A stretch of DNA of 64,000 nucleotides, from the NCBI GenBank assembly GCA_016297405.1, contig JAEDGP010000001.1:28849-92848 (forward strand), written 5' to 3'. Of the stretch, positions 8,302 through 17,204 are shown piece after piece. Positions within the stretch are counted from its first letter, which is position 1. The number at the start of each line of letters is the position of its first letter. Both the position numbers and the translations under genes were made by a program. The notes beneath the pieces are model-generated. The model was not told the origin of the DNA and did no database searches. It worked only from the letters and a program-made list of their open reading frames with translations. The stretch is from Treponema sp. (GTDB taxonomy: Bacteria; Spirochaetota; Spirochaetia; Treponematales; Treponemataceae).

Positions 8302-10350
8302 ATGAAAAAAGTCATTGCTGCGGCATTTTCCATTTTTTGTTTTGCAAGTTTCGCATTTTCACAGGCAAACATTTCCATTGATGTGGAAGACGAAATCTAC
8401 ACAATCATCGACAACGCATACATGAGGGGGCTTTGCTCCTCTGTCAATGGAGCAAAACCTTGGACTGAAAACAAGATCAGACTTATTATCAACGAAATTC
8501 TTGAGAATGAAGATAAGCTTTCAAAAACTGAAGTGAAGGTTTTGGAACAATTCATTGAAGCTCATACCGTTGATTACGATTCAAAAAAAGATTTGCGTTC
8601 AATCTATGTTTCAAATGGAAGTGAAACAAATCCCATTTCTTTCCTTTATGATTTTTCTTTTAGCGGGGAAGGTTCTGGTGGTTTTTATACAAACGACTAC
8701 TTTAATGGTGGTGGATTTGACTTTTTCCCTTTATTCAATTTTGAAGGAGATTTGACAAAATATATTTCATACAGAATGTCAGGAAAATTTGATATTTCAT
8801 ATATACCGCTTACAAAAATGGGAACCTACAATATAGGTTATGCATGGTACGATGATGGTGTTGAAGAATATCTGGATGGCAAGCTTTACAGTATTGATGA
8901 TCCTGAAAAACATTCTTTGAGCAAAGATGAAACTGGTTATTATTATGTTAGCGGTGGTGTTAAAAATTATGTTGAAGATGGCAAGGTCACACAATATGAA
9001 CAGCCTAGAGTTCGTACTGTTGAAAAACTTTTAAACACAGCACATTTGCCTTTCGGATACAAAAAGCGATGGAACGGCCAGTTCTATCAGCTGTCAAATC
9101 TTTCTGCCTCGGGAACGGAAGGCTGGGCCTCAAAGCCTGGCTTTAGTGGAACAATTGAAGCAGAAATTAGAACCACCTTTTTGGACCAGAAAATTTCTGT
9201 AGGAGCCGGAAGATATTCAAGGGAATGGGCAGCAATGGACAGGGGGGCAAGCCTTGTTTATAACATGCAGGCCCAGCCGTTTTTGGCTTTTGACACTACT
9301 TTTGAAATCTTTCCATGGCTGAAATTCTCAAGTCTTTGCGGTATTCTTGAGTATCCGAATCAGGATTACATGAATGAAAACAGCTATGCAGAAGAAAAAT
9401 CTGGAATTGACGATTCTTATTTCTATCAAAATGGTTTTTCAATGAACCTGATTGAACTGGATTTTAAGTATCTTCACTTTGATATCGGTAGTACGGTAGT
9501 TTTTCCAAAACGCTTTGAAATCGGTTATGTTTTCCCATTGCTCAATTACGTAGAATATCAGAATCATATTGGAGATTGCGATAACCTTGCTCTTTATGGA
9601 AACATTAAAGTTCAAAAACCAGGTCTTGGTTCTATTTGGGCCAGCCTTTATCTTGATGAAATCAATGGTTTGAACAATGATCCTTTCACTTCTTCAAGAG
9701 CAATGTTTGCAGGACAGCTTGGTGTAAAGGCTGTTTTTCCATGGATCGGATTTGGTTCTGTTTCCATGAGATACACAAAAGTTGAGCCTTATTGTTATAC
9801 ACACCATTCAATCAACTATGCTCCTTCATACAGCCATTATGTAAGTGAAAATTATACAAACAATGGCGACAGCTTGGGTTATTATTTGCCGCCAAATAGC
9901 GATGAACTTCTTTTCAGGTTAGAAGGAAAGCCATCAGAAAACATCAGCGCGAGCTTGAATTATCAGTTTGTGCGTCATGGAGCAGATTACGGAAGCCAGC
10001 AGGTTCCAGGAAGTTCCCTTTATTCAGAGCTTCCAATTTACAATCGTGACGAATTGAAAAAATATTTTCTTCGAGATGGCGCATATAACTGGATGCATAT
10101 TGTAAGTATTGGCGGTCAGATAGAAAACAGGAAGGCAAAAGTTCCTGTTGCCCTTTATGCTAATGTGGGGTTCATATACAGTTATTGGACAATGATCGAC
10201 GATTCAGTATATTCAAAACGAAACGAATATGGAAGCAACGGAAACAGCCGTGCAGACAAGTACACTTCTTTCCATTTTGTTGACAATGACGAGTACCCTG
10301 TTCAGTGCGGTGCAGTGATTACAGCTGGAATCAAGCTTTGGAAGTGGTAA
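8302..10350 (+). CDS. Second Wzi-like outer-membrane beta-barrel protein
   Basis: The protein has 682 residues with a clear signal peptide (MKKVIAAAFSIFCFASFAFS) cleaved near residue 20. An N-terminal helical segment (IDNAYMRGLCSSVNGAKPW, then KIRLIINEIL) is followed by a long, aromatic-rich, strand-forming region that ends in GIKLWKW, a terminal aromatic typical of outer-membrane barrels. This arrangement resembles Wzi-type capsule assembly proteins found in treponemes. I started at the ATG preceded by GGAGC rather than at the 8178 frame, which has no signal peptide. The gene is likely co-regulated with its neighbour at 6291, and the two may anchor or sort the polymer made by this island. 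Confidence 0.6.
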   Translation: MKKVIAAAFSIFCFASFAFSQANISIDVEDEIYTIIDNAYMRGLCSSVNGAKPWTENKIRLIINEILENEDKLSKTEVKVLEQFIEAHTVDYDSKKDLRSIYVSNGSETNPISFLYDFSFSGEGSGGFYTNDYFNGGGFDFFPLFNFEGDLTKYISYRMSGKFDISYIPLTKMGTYNIGYAWYDDGVEEYLDGKLYSIDDPEKHSLSKDETGYYYVSGGVKNYVEDGKVTQYEQPRVRTVEKLLNTAHLPFGYKKRWNGQFYQLSNLSASGTEGWASKPGFSGTIEAEIRTTFLDQKISVGAGRYSREWAAMDRGASLVYNMQAQPFLAFDTTFEIFPWLKFSSLCGILEYPNQDYMNENSYAEEKSGIDDSYFYQNGFSMNLIELDFKYLHFDIGSTVVFPKRFEIGYVFPLLNYVEYQNHIGDCDNLALYGNIKVQKPGLGSIWASLYLDEINGLNNDPFTSSRAMFAGQLGVKAVFPWIGFGSVSMRYTKVEPYCYTHHSINYAPSYSHYVSENYTNNGDSLGYYLPPNSDELLFRLEGKPSENISASLNYQFVRHGADYGSQQVPGSSLYSELPIYNRDELKKYFLRDGAYNWMHIVSIGGQIENRKAKVPVALYANVGFIYSYWTMIDDSVYSKRNEYGSNGNSRADKYTSFHFVDNDEYPVQCGAVITAGIKLWKW

Positions 10351-10377
10351 CTTCAGAAAAAACAAAAATCCTAAGTT

Positions 10378-11433
10378 TTAAAATTGTCGAATGATTTTCA
10401 ATAAATCCTCTGCGGCTTTCTGATAAGAGTAAGTTTTCAGAAGCAAGTCTGCAGAGGATATTTTTTCTTTCAAAAGTTCGTTTAAATCTATGTCTGTTGA
10501 AAATGGATCTATGTAATGAGCACAATCTTTATAAAGTTCAGGAAGGCATGATGCTTTGCTTATTATGATTTGAGCGCCGCAGGATAGGGCTTCAAGAGGC
10601 GGAATTCCAAATCCTTCATAGTAGGATGGAAAAAGAAAAGCCTTGCACTTAGACATTAAAGCTTTGACTTCTTCATCAGAAACATAGCCTAGTAAAACAA
10701 CATTCTGCAGTGTCTGCAAAACTTTTATGTCGTCGCTGACCATGCCAGAAATTGCTTTTCCGCTGACAGCAAAAACCTGGTCGGGATGTTTGCGGGCATA
10801 GTCGCATATCCATTTAAGGTTCTTGCGCTTCTGCAAACTTCCAAGAGTAAAGAAAAATTCTTTTTCTTTTAGAGAAGGAAAGCGACTGAAAATTCCTTTA
10901 TCTTCTTTAATGAGGGAAAAGTGTTCCCATCCGTTATAAATGACTGAAACTTTTTGTTCGTCCACTTTGTACAGACTGCAAAGCTGGTTTTTGCTGAAGT
11001 TTGATACAGAAATGATTTGTTTTGCTTTTTTTGCTGCTCGCCTGTACATCATGCACATATAAAGCCTGATCAGACGGTCTTTCTTACCCTTAAAGTCATT
11101 GGGATAAAGTTTTGCATAAATATCATGGATAAAAACAATTCCTGGGTTAAAATAAGGTGTTACATTTGCAAAATCAAGTGGAATACAGCGATTTTTTTTG
11201 CAGAATGCGGAAAATTCCAAATGTTCCCATTTTGGAAAAAAACGGCAGTCCTTATCTGAGCGGATGATTTTTATGTTTTTCCATTGGGGAATTGTTTGTG
11301 CGTTTGAAGGAACATATATAGTAACTTCATCTTTCCGGATAAGATTGTCCAGTCTGGAACAGGTTTCAAAGGCAAACCTTTCGATTCCTGTGAGATTTCT
11401 GCATAAAAAATCTCCGTTGATAACTACTGACAT
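10378..11433 (-). CDS. Glycosyltransferase family 4
   Basis: The protein has 351 residues and a GT-B fold. The N-terminal half carries NGDFLCRNLTGIERFAFET, typical of rhamnosyl/mannosyl GT4 enzymes that begin with an acceptor loop. The C-terminal half has the nucleotide-sugar motif SYYEGFGIPPLEALSCGA with the E-x7-E spacing. A GGGGAA ribosome-binding site precedes the ATG. It is last in an operon with ugd (15-base gap) and a GT8-like gene. The sugar donor is unknown; UDP-glucuronate, dTDP-rhamnose and GDP-mannose are all supplied by this island. Confidence 0.85.
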   Translation of the reverse strand: MSVVINGDFLCRNLTGIERFAFETCSRLDNLIRKDEVTIYVPSNAQTIPQWKNIKIIRSDKDCRFFPKWEHLEFSAFCKKNRCIPLDFANVTPYFNPGIVFIHDIYAKLYPNDFKGKKDRLIRLYMCMMYRRAAKKAKQIISVSNFSKNQLCSLYKVDEQKVSVIYNGWEHFSLIKEDKGIFSRFPSLKEKEFFFTLGSLQKRKNLKWICDYARKHPDQVFAVSGKAISGMVSDDIKVLQTLQNVVLLGYVSDEEVKALMSKCKAFLFPSYYEGFGIPPLEALSCGAQIIISKASCLPELYKDCAHYIDPFSTDIDLNELLKEKISSADLLLKTYSYQKAAEDLLKIIRQF

Positions 11434-11448
11434 ATATTCCCCAAAAAA

Positions 11449-12633
11449 TTAGTCTCTTGTGAAAAGGTCACGGGTATAGACTTTGTCTGCCACGTCTTTA
11501 AGGCAATCTTCCATTCGATTTGCAATGATTACATCACACATGTTCTTGAACTGCGCAAAGTCAGAAATGACCTTCGAGTTGAAGAAATCTGTTTCTTTGT
11601 ATGTTGGTTCATAAATTACAACTGGAATGCCCTTTGCCTTTATTCGTTTCATTACGCCTTGAATTGAACTTTGACGGAAGTTATCGCTGTTGGCCTTCAT
11701 TGTAAGGCGGTAAACGCCCACAACTTTTGGTTTTTTTGCAATGATCTGATCGGCAATAAAATCTTTTCTGGTTGTGTTTGATTCAACAATTGCGCGAATA
11801 AGGTTTTGAGGCACATCATTGTAGTTAGCCAAAAGCTGCTTTGTGTCTTTTGGAAGACAGTATCCACCGTAACCGAATGAAGGATTGTTGTAGAAGTCAC
11901 CGATGCGTGGATCTAAACAAATGCCCTGGATAATCTGCTTTGTATCCAGGCCGCGAACTTCTGCGTATGTATCAAGTTCATTGAAATAGGAAACACGGAG
12001 CGCAAGATAAGTGTTTGCAAAAAGCTTTATTGCTTCTGCCTCGGTACAATGTGGATGCAGAACCTGGATGTCTTTTTTGATTGCGCCTTCTTTAAGAAGG
12101 GAAGCGAACTGCTGTGCCTTTTCCTTAAGACTTTCATCATCCTTTGGATAGCTTACCACAATGCGGCTAGGATAAAGGTTATCGTAAAGTGCGTGACCTT
12201 CGCGAAGGAACTCAGGGCTGAAAATCATGTTTTTATAGCCGGTTTGTTCTCTAAGACCTTCGGTGTAACCTACAGGCACAGTAGATTTGATGACTACAGT
12301 GGCATTCGTTCCAGATTCTTTTACAAGCTTCATTACAGCGTCAATAGATGATGTGTCGAAATAATTTTTGTCTGGATCGTAGTTTGTTGGAGTGGAAATA
12401 ACGATGAAGTCTGCATCCTTGTATACAGAAAGACCATCTGTAGTTGCCTTCAGGTTCAATTTTTTTGTTGCAAGATATTCTTCTATTTCTTTGTCTACAA
12501 TCGGGGACTTTTTGTTGTTGATAAGATCGACTTTAGCCTGAATGATGTCTACGGCGTGAACTTCATTGTGCTGAGCCAAAAGAATTGCATTTGAAAGACC
12601 AACGTAACCTGTACCTGCTACAACAATTTTCAT
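11449..12633 (-). CDS. ugd: UDP-glucose 6-dehydrogenase
   Basis: The protein has 394 residues. It has an N-terminal Rossmann motif ([17 protein letters not shown]), the middle signature [11 protein letters not shown], and the catalytic cysteine in [14 protein letters not shown]. It oxidises UDP-glucose to UDP-glucuronate with two NAD+. The epimerase at 13705 can convert the product to UDP-galacturonate. Together they suggest uronic acids in the surface polymer, in line with a teichuronic-acid-like material. A GAGG ribosome-binding site precedes the ATG. It is the middle gene of the 13658-10378 operon. Confidence 0.95.
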   Translation of the reverse strand: MKIVVAGTGYVGLSNAILLAQHNEVHAVDIIQAKVDLINNKKSPIVDKEIEEYLATKKLNLKATTDGLSVYKDADFIVISTPTNYDPDKNYFDTSSIDAVMKLVKESGTNATVVIKSTVPVGYTEGLREQTGYKNMIFSPEFLREGHALYDNLYPSRIVVSYPKDDESLKEKAQQFASLLKEGAIKKDIQVLHPHCTEAEAIKLFANTYLALRVSYFNELDTYAEVRGLDTKQIIQGICLDPRIGDFYNNPSFGYGGYCLPKDTKQLLANYNDVPQNLIRAIVESNTTRKDFIADQIIAKKPKVVGVYRLTMKANSDNFRQSSIQGVMKRIKAKGIPVVIYEPTYKETDFFNSKVISDFAQFKNMCDVIIANRMEDCLKDVADKVYTRDLFTRD

Positions 12634-12659
12634 ATTATTACCTCAATCTATATGATTAT

Positions 12660-13658
12660 CTATTTTCCCAAGATTTTTTTAGCCATTTGGCGCAAAGCAG
12701 CAACAGGAGTTTCCAACAACGTGAAAAGAACCGGACACTTTGCCTTGATGTCTGCAAGTGTGAACACCAATGGAGACTGCATTATATTAACGATTCTTTG
12801 ATCATTAATCAAATGAACTATATTGAACTGGAATTTTGCATTTTTTATCATTTCCTGAATGTCTTCTGCAATAAATCCATCATTTTTAATCCGGTTCTGC
12901 AGATTTTTGTCGGCAAGCTTGTAGTATGGAATATAGTTTTTGCCGCTGAATTCGCTGGAGTAGTAGTGCAGTATTTTTGCATCTTTCAGGAATGCAAGAC
13001 CACCATGACTTATCTGGCAGTTCCATTTGCCATCCAAAAGTCCCATTTTAAGCCCTGTTTTGAAATTAGCTTCGTTAAGGGCCGACTGGTCATGAAAATC
13101 ATGACACTCGTACGCAGAATAGCGCCACATGTTATTCCATTCTCTAAAAAGATTTTTGGCCTGTTCTCCATCTTTTGCAAGAATAAGCCCGCCGTTGATA
13201 TTGTAGCCAGAGGCTTTTGTACCGCTGAACAACAGTTTTTTGTCTCTCTTTAGAAAGTATTTAGCATGGATGTGCTGGTCAAGCATCACATGGCCATCAA
13301 GAACTCCTGCAGTCTCGAAAGGTTCGTTTTCAATGTCACTCAAATCATCACAAATGATGGTGTCGCAGTCGATATATAAAAAAGAACCGTCCACGTAATT
13401 TGGAATGGCTGTTTTTATCAGTCTGCTGCGTTCAACATTTGAAACTGAATCTTCAAAATCAATTGTGATTATCTGACTTGCATATTTTTTTAAGCCAGTC
13501 CTTTTGTTTTCTTCTGTAAAAGACTGCTGGGTTTTATTATCCACAAGCACAATAATGTGCGCATCTTTCATGTGAAGGCGCAAAGAAAAAACGCTCATCA
13601 AACATTGTTCGTAATAAAGATCTTTTGGCGTTGAAGTCAAAACATAAACGTATTTCAT
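12660..13658 (-). CDS. GT8-like glycosyltransferase
   Basis: The protein has 332 residues. It starts KYVYVLTSTPKDLYYEQCL and has the metal-binding DxD motif in SFLYIDCDTIICDDL, followed by GGLILAKDG and DGKWNCQI, as in retaining GT-A transferases related to family 8. It is a paralogue of the gene at 21027, sharing the N-terminal segment, the DxD context and the WNCQI region. It is the first gene of the operon with ugd and a GT4. A TATAAT (minus strand of 13666-13671) lies seven bases before the ATG, and no ribosome-binding site is seen. Confidence 0.75.
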   Translation of the reverse strand: MKYVYVLTSTPKDLYYEQCLMSVFSLRLHMKDAHIIVLVDNKTQQSFTEENKRTGLKKYASQIITIDFEDSVSNVERSRLIKTAIPNYVDGSFLYIDCDTIICDDLSDIENEPFETAGVLDGHVMLDQHIHAKYFLKRDKKLLFSGTKASGYNINGGLILAKDGEQAKNLFREWNNMWRYSAYECHDFHDQSALNEANFKTGLKMGLLDGKWNCQISHGGLAFLKDAKILHYYSSEFSGKNYIPYYKLADKNLQNRIKNDGFIAEDIQEMIKNAKFQFNIVHLINDQRIVNIMQSPLVFTLADIKAKCPVLFTLLETPVAALRQMAKKILGK

Positions 13659-13665
13659 CTGTTTG

Positions 13666-13671
13666 ATTATA
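13666..13671 (-). promoter_or_regulatory. -10 box of the GT8-ugd-GT4 operon
   Basis: A perfect TATAAT lies seven bases before the ATG at 13658 on the minus strand. The -35 region is weak (TAGCAT at 17 bases). The spacing implies a leaderless message. Confidence 0.5.
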
Positions 13672-13692
13672 TACTTTAAGAGACAAAAATGC

Positions 13693-13698
13693 TATATT
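13693..13698 (+). promoter_or_regulatory. -10 box of the UDP-glucuronate epimerase gene
   Basis: TATATT lies six bases before the ATG at 13705, with no visible ribosome-binding site and a poor -35 region. This fits a leaderless message. Confidence 0.4.
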
Positions 13699-13704
13699 TA
13701 ACTT

Positions 13705-14730
13705 ATGGCAAACATTTCTTTAGAAAATAAGACTATTTTGGTAACCGGTGCTGCAGGTTTTATTGGCAGCTTTCTTTCTAAAAAACTTATCGAAACTGTA
13801 AAAAATGTAAAAATTATAGGTATTGACTGTATCACAGACTATTACGACACAAGTCTTAAAGATGAACGACTTAAAATGCTTGGTGCTTTTGGTGAGCAGT
13901 TTACTTTTATTAAAGGTGATATTGCTGATCGCGACACAATTGAAAAAATGTTTACAGAATATAAACCAGCAGTTGTAGTAAATCTTGCAGCTCAGGCAGG
14001 TGTACGATATTCTATTGATAATCCTGATGCATACATTCATTCAAATCTCATTGGTTTTTATAATATTCTTGAAGCATGCCGCCATCATCCTGTAGAGCAT
14101 CTTGTTTACGCATCAAGCTCAAGTGTTTACGGAACAAACAAGAAGGTTCCATATTCTACAGAAGACAAGGTAGATAACCCTGTTTCTTTGTATGCGGCTA
14201 CAAAAAAGTCCAACGAACTTATGGCTCATGCATATTCTAAACTTTATGGAATTCCAAGCACAGGATTAAGATTCTTTACAGTTTACGGACCTATGGGGCG
14301 CCCGGACATGGCTTACTTTAAGTTTACAAACAAGCTTGTAAAAGGTGAAACAATCCAGATTTACAACATGGGCGATATGTACCGTGACTTTACTTACATC
14401 GATGATATTGTTCACGGAGTTATGTGCGTCATGCAGAAAACTCCTGATCTTACAGAAGATGGCGCATCTTATAAGGTTTACAACATTGGAAACAACAAAC
14501 CAGAAAGCCTTATGTACTTTGTAGAAACTCTTGAAGAAAAGCTTATTGAACAGGGAATCATCAAAGAGAAGGGCAAGCGCGAGCTTTTACCCATGCAGAT
14601 GGGTGACGTTTACCAGACTTTTGCCGACGTAACCGACTTACAGAAGGATTTTGGCTTTAAGCCTGCAACACCATTGGCAGAAGGCCTTGAAAAGTTTGCA
14701 AAATGGTATAAAGGTTACTACAAGAAATAG
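13705..14730 (+). CDS. UDP-glucuronate 4-epimerase (NAD-dependent epimerase/dehydratase)
   Basis: The protein has 341 residues and belongs to the extended short-chain dehydrogenases. It has the NAD motif VTGAAGFIGSFLSKKL, the substrate-loop signature DYYDTSLKDERLKML typical of UDP-glucuronate epimerases, the Ser region YASSSSVYG and the YAATKKSNE Tyr-x3-Lys pair. The later FFTVYGPMGRPDMA is also characteristic. It should interconvert UDP-glucuronate and UDP-galacturonate, downstream of ugd. It stands alone on the plus strand between two leftward operons. Confidence 0.88.
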   Translation: MANISLENKTILVTGAAGFIGSFLSKKLIETVKNVKIIGIDCITDYYDTSLKDERLKMLGAFGEQFTFIKGDIADRDTIEKMFTEYKPAVVVNLAAQAGVRYSIDNPDAYIHSNLIGFYNILEACRHHPVEHLVYASSSSVYGTNKKVPYSTEDKVDNPVSLYAATKKSNELMAHAYSKLYGIPSTGLRFFTVYGPMGRPDMAYFKFTNKLVKGETIQIYNMGDMYRDFTYIDDIVHGVMCVMQKTPDLTEDGASYKVYNIGNNKPESLMYFVETLEEKLIEQGIIKEKGKRELLPMQMGDVYQTFADVTDLQKDFGFKPATPLAEGLEKFAKWYKGYYKK

Positions 14731-14744
14731 TAATATTCTTCTAA

Positions 14745-14764
14745 AAAATTGTTATAGCAATTTT
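14745..14764. terminator. Weak AT-rich hairpin between convergent genes
   Basis: AAAATTG and CAATTTT form a 7-bp stem with a 6-base loop between the epimerase gene and the convergent GT4 gene. It could serve as a weak bidirectional terminator. Confidence 0.3.
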
Positions 14765-15968
14765 ACTTTATAACATATTCAGCAAGTTTTTGTAAATCTT
14801 CAGACTGTTTTTTAGAGACAGTCTGAAACTGATAAAGGGCTCGTGAAGAATACTCCTTATAGATTTTTTTATCTAGTAACTGAACAAATCTGTTTTTAAT
14901 TTCTGAAATTGAATATGGATCAAAATAAATTGCTGCATTACCACATACTTCTGGAATTGAGGTTGTACCACTGGCAGCAACAGGTATTCCATATTTTAAA
15001 GCTTCAACAGGAGGGTAGCCAAACCCTTCATTTAAAGAAGGATAAATAAATGCATATTGATTTGCTGTTAATGATTCAAGAACATCCCGTTCCACATAAT
15101 CCAAAAAGACAAAATTCTGCGGATTTTTAAGATTTTTTGTAAATACTTTTTTGTTTGTAACTCCAGTAACCACAACCTTGTAATCCGTTCCAATTTTGTC
15201 TGATACAAGACGATCATAAGCTTGCACAGCTCTAAGTGCATTTTTTGCCCATCGTGCTGCACTTGTTATAAGAAAATATTTCTTTTTTTCAAGACCATAA
15301 TTTTGTGTCAATAAAGCAAAGTCACCTTCTTTAACAACTTCTGGTTTATGTTTTTTAAGCTGATTGAAGGTTGGACTTGCAAATACTGGAATGAATTCGT
15401 CTTTCAATTCTGGGTAAAAGCTTTTAATAGATGCTAAAGAATGATTTGAAATTGTAATTACCTTTATTCTTTTATCTGTAACTAGTCGGCCATTAATTAT
15501 ATGTAGTTTCCTTAAATAATAATTTTTAGCGACACCCATAAAAAGATGATATTTGATTTTTTCTTTTAAACCTTTTGCGTAATTGAACATTATGGAATCA
15601 AAAGGCATTTCTAAAGTTCGTAAACCGTGTACAGTCGTGTAAGTTTCAATTTCCCCAAGTGGTAAGTTCTGATTTAAGTTGAGCATAGCTGAATACAGAC
15701 GGGTAATATTACCTTCTTGTACCATAGATTTTACGGTTTGTCTTGAAATATCAAAAAGCTTGATATTATGATTTTTAATTTCTGCAAGAATTTCTGGATT
15801 TATATAAGCTTTAGAATTGTAGTAGCAGTAAAGCTGATCTATAGAAAAATTTCCTTCTTCAATAAGTTCAATTAGCTTAAAAAATAATACTTCTCCATAT
15901 GCTCCGCCACCGTGGAACTTGCTTTCTGGAGAAGGCTGTGTTGCAGTTAAATCGTATAAAAGTTTCAT
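14763..15968 (-). CDS. Glycosyltransferase family 4
   Basis: The protein has 401 residues. The N-terminus has a glycine-rich acceptor loop (SKFHGGGAYGEVLFF). The C-terminal half contains SAARWAKNALRAV and the donor-binding motif YPSLNEGFGYPPVEALKYG, with IPEVCGNAAIYFDP after it. It is the last gene of the 19881 operon, 12 bases after the TagF-like gene, with an AAGGAAA ribosome-binding site. Its linkage to a YidC-phosphotransferase/TagF pair suggests it builds the same polymer. The donor sugar cannot be told from sequence. Confidence 0.85.
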   Translation of the reverse strand: MKLLYDLTATQPSPESKFHGGGAYGEVLFFKLIELIEEGNFSIDQLYCYYNSKAYINPEILAEIKNHNIKLFDISRQTVKSMVQEGNITRLYSAMLNLNQNLPLGEIETYTTVHGLRTLEMPFDSIMFNYAKGLKEKIKYHLFMGVAKNYYLRKLHIINGRLVTDKRIKVITISNHSLASIKSFYPELKDEFIPVFASPTFNQLKKHKPEVVKEGDFALLTQNYGLEKKKYFLITSAARWAKNALRAVQAYDRLVSDKIGTDYKVVVTGVTNKKVFTKNLKNPQNFVFLDYVERDVLESLTANQYAFIYPSLNEGFGYPPVEALKYGIPVAASGTTSIPEVCGNAAIYFDPYSISEIKNRFVQLLDKKIYKEYSSRALYQFQTVSKKQSEDLQKLAEYVIK

Positions 15969-15980
15969 AGTGGTTTCCTT

Positions 15981-17204
15981 TTAAATTTTAAGACCGCTTT
16001 CTCCCGTTACATAATCTACTATGCTTTTTGCACTGTTTCCAATATTTTGCCAGCATTCGTTTTTTACAACTTCTATATTGGAAGATTTTGTATTTATTGC
16101 ATTCTGTATTATTGATTTTAAATTGGAAAATTCCTTTTCTTCAAGTTTTATTCCAATTTTTTCTGCAGCTCTAAGAGTCCACATTTTCTCATCTATCCAG
16201 TCTGCATCGTAAACACTGGTATCAAAATTTGTATCAGCATAAATAACAGGTTTTCCAAAAAGAAATGAATAATCAAAAATAATTCCGCTGAAATCCGTTA
16301 TCAGAATGTCGCTTCGATTAAGTACAGCAAGATTATCGTTGTCTTTGTTCCACTCAATATTTTTACCATAAAAATATTGTTTAAGATTGTCCAATAATTC
16401 TTTTTCAGCTGTATAGCTTTGAGGATGAGGGCGAACTACAATATTAAAGCCGCTGTCCAAAAGGGCAGTTATCAGTTTTTCTCCAAAACGATTTAAAATC
16501 GAACTTGGCCCCCAGCTTGGAGCCAATAAAACTACAGGAGTTTCGTTTTTTATTTTTTCAAAACTTTTAACTCTGAGCAATGCTTCATCCATATTTGGAG
16601 AACCCACAATCTTAAGATCTTTTACAGGAAAATTAGGTCTTAGGCTTTCAATTTTTCTGATTAAATCAACCTGATTTTGACCTGTACAAAGTACAGCATC
16701 ATAGTGATCCAAAGCAAACATCCTGTAACTACTTAAATCATCTACTGTATGAGGAATATGAACATATTTGGTAACATTTTTACTTCTTTTCCACTGAAGA
16801 ACATCTAAACCAGGAGTTGTGCTCATTACAACGCCGGCATTTAACATGTTCATTTTCACAAAACCTTTGTTTCCTTCTCCAATAAATGCTGGTGAAATAT
16901 AGTTGTAATTTGCCTGAAAAACAGGGTCGTCTTCAGATTGTGTGTAATATGTTAAATTTATTTGTCGCTTTTCAAATTCATCACAGATTGGCTTAAAAAT
17001 ATTCCAATAACGTTTATGATCGCTAAAAATCACATAAGGGATCTTTGAAGCGTTTGTTTTATCTGCTTTTCCGCCACTAAAAATGAATCTTAGTTTAACA
17101 ATCAGTGCCCTGAAAGCAAAAACAAAAGTTGTTGCAATAGTGATTGCAAGAGTAAAAAGCATACTTCCTGTACCAGGATCTATATATAAAAAATTAGCGA
17201 CCAT
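15981..17204 (-). CDS. CDP-glycerol glycerophosphotransferase-like protein (TagB/TagF family)
   Basis: The protein has 407 residues with the same N-terminal anchor as its paralogues (FLYIDPGTGSMLFTL then one hydrophobic helix) and a catalytic domain with RPHPQSYTAEKE and TDFSGIIFDYSFLFGKPVIYAD. It overlaps the upstream YidC-phosphotransferase gene by 11 bases; an AGAGGA ribosome-binding site lies inside that gene. By family it transfers polyol-phosphate, or a similar group, from a CDP- or CMP-linked donor. The three paralogues differ most in the region between the anchor and the active site, so they may use different acceptors. Confidence 0.88.
   Translation of the reverse strand: MVANFLYIDPGTGSMLFTLAITIATTFVFAFRALIVKLRFIFSGGKADKTNASKIPYVIFSDHKRYWNIFKPICDEFEKRQINLTYYTQSEDDPVFQANYNYISPAFIGEGNKGFVKMNMLNAGVVMSTTPGLDVLQWKRSKNVTKYVHIPHTVDDLSSYRMFALDHYDAVLCTGQNQVDLIRKIESLRPNFPVKDLKIVGSPNMDEALLRVKSFEKIKNETPVVLLAPSWGPSSILNRFGEKLITALLDSGFNIVVRPHPQSYTAEKELLDNLKQYFYGKNIEWNKDNDNLAVLNRSDILITDFSGIIFDYSFLFGKPVIYADTNFDTSVYDADWIDEKMWTLRAAEKIGIKLEEKEFSNLKSIIQNAINTKSSNIEVVKNECWQNIGNSAKSIVDYVTGESGLKI

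Noticed and set aside
12585..13253. A 222-codon plus-strand frame opposite the GT8-like gene
   Set aside because: It lies wholly antisense to well-supported genes (GT8-like and the start of ugd) and shows no protein family.
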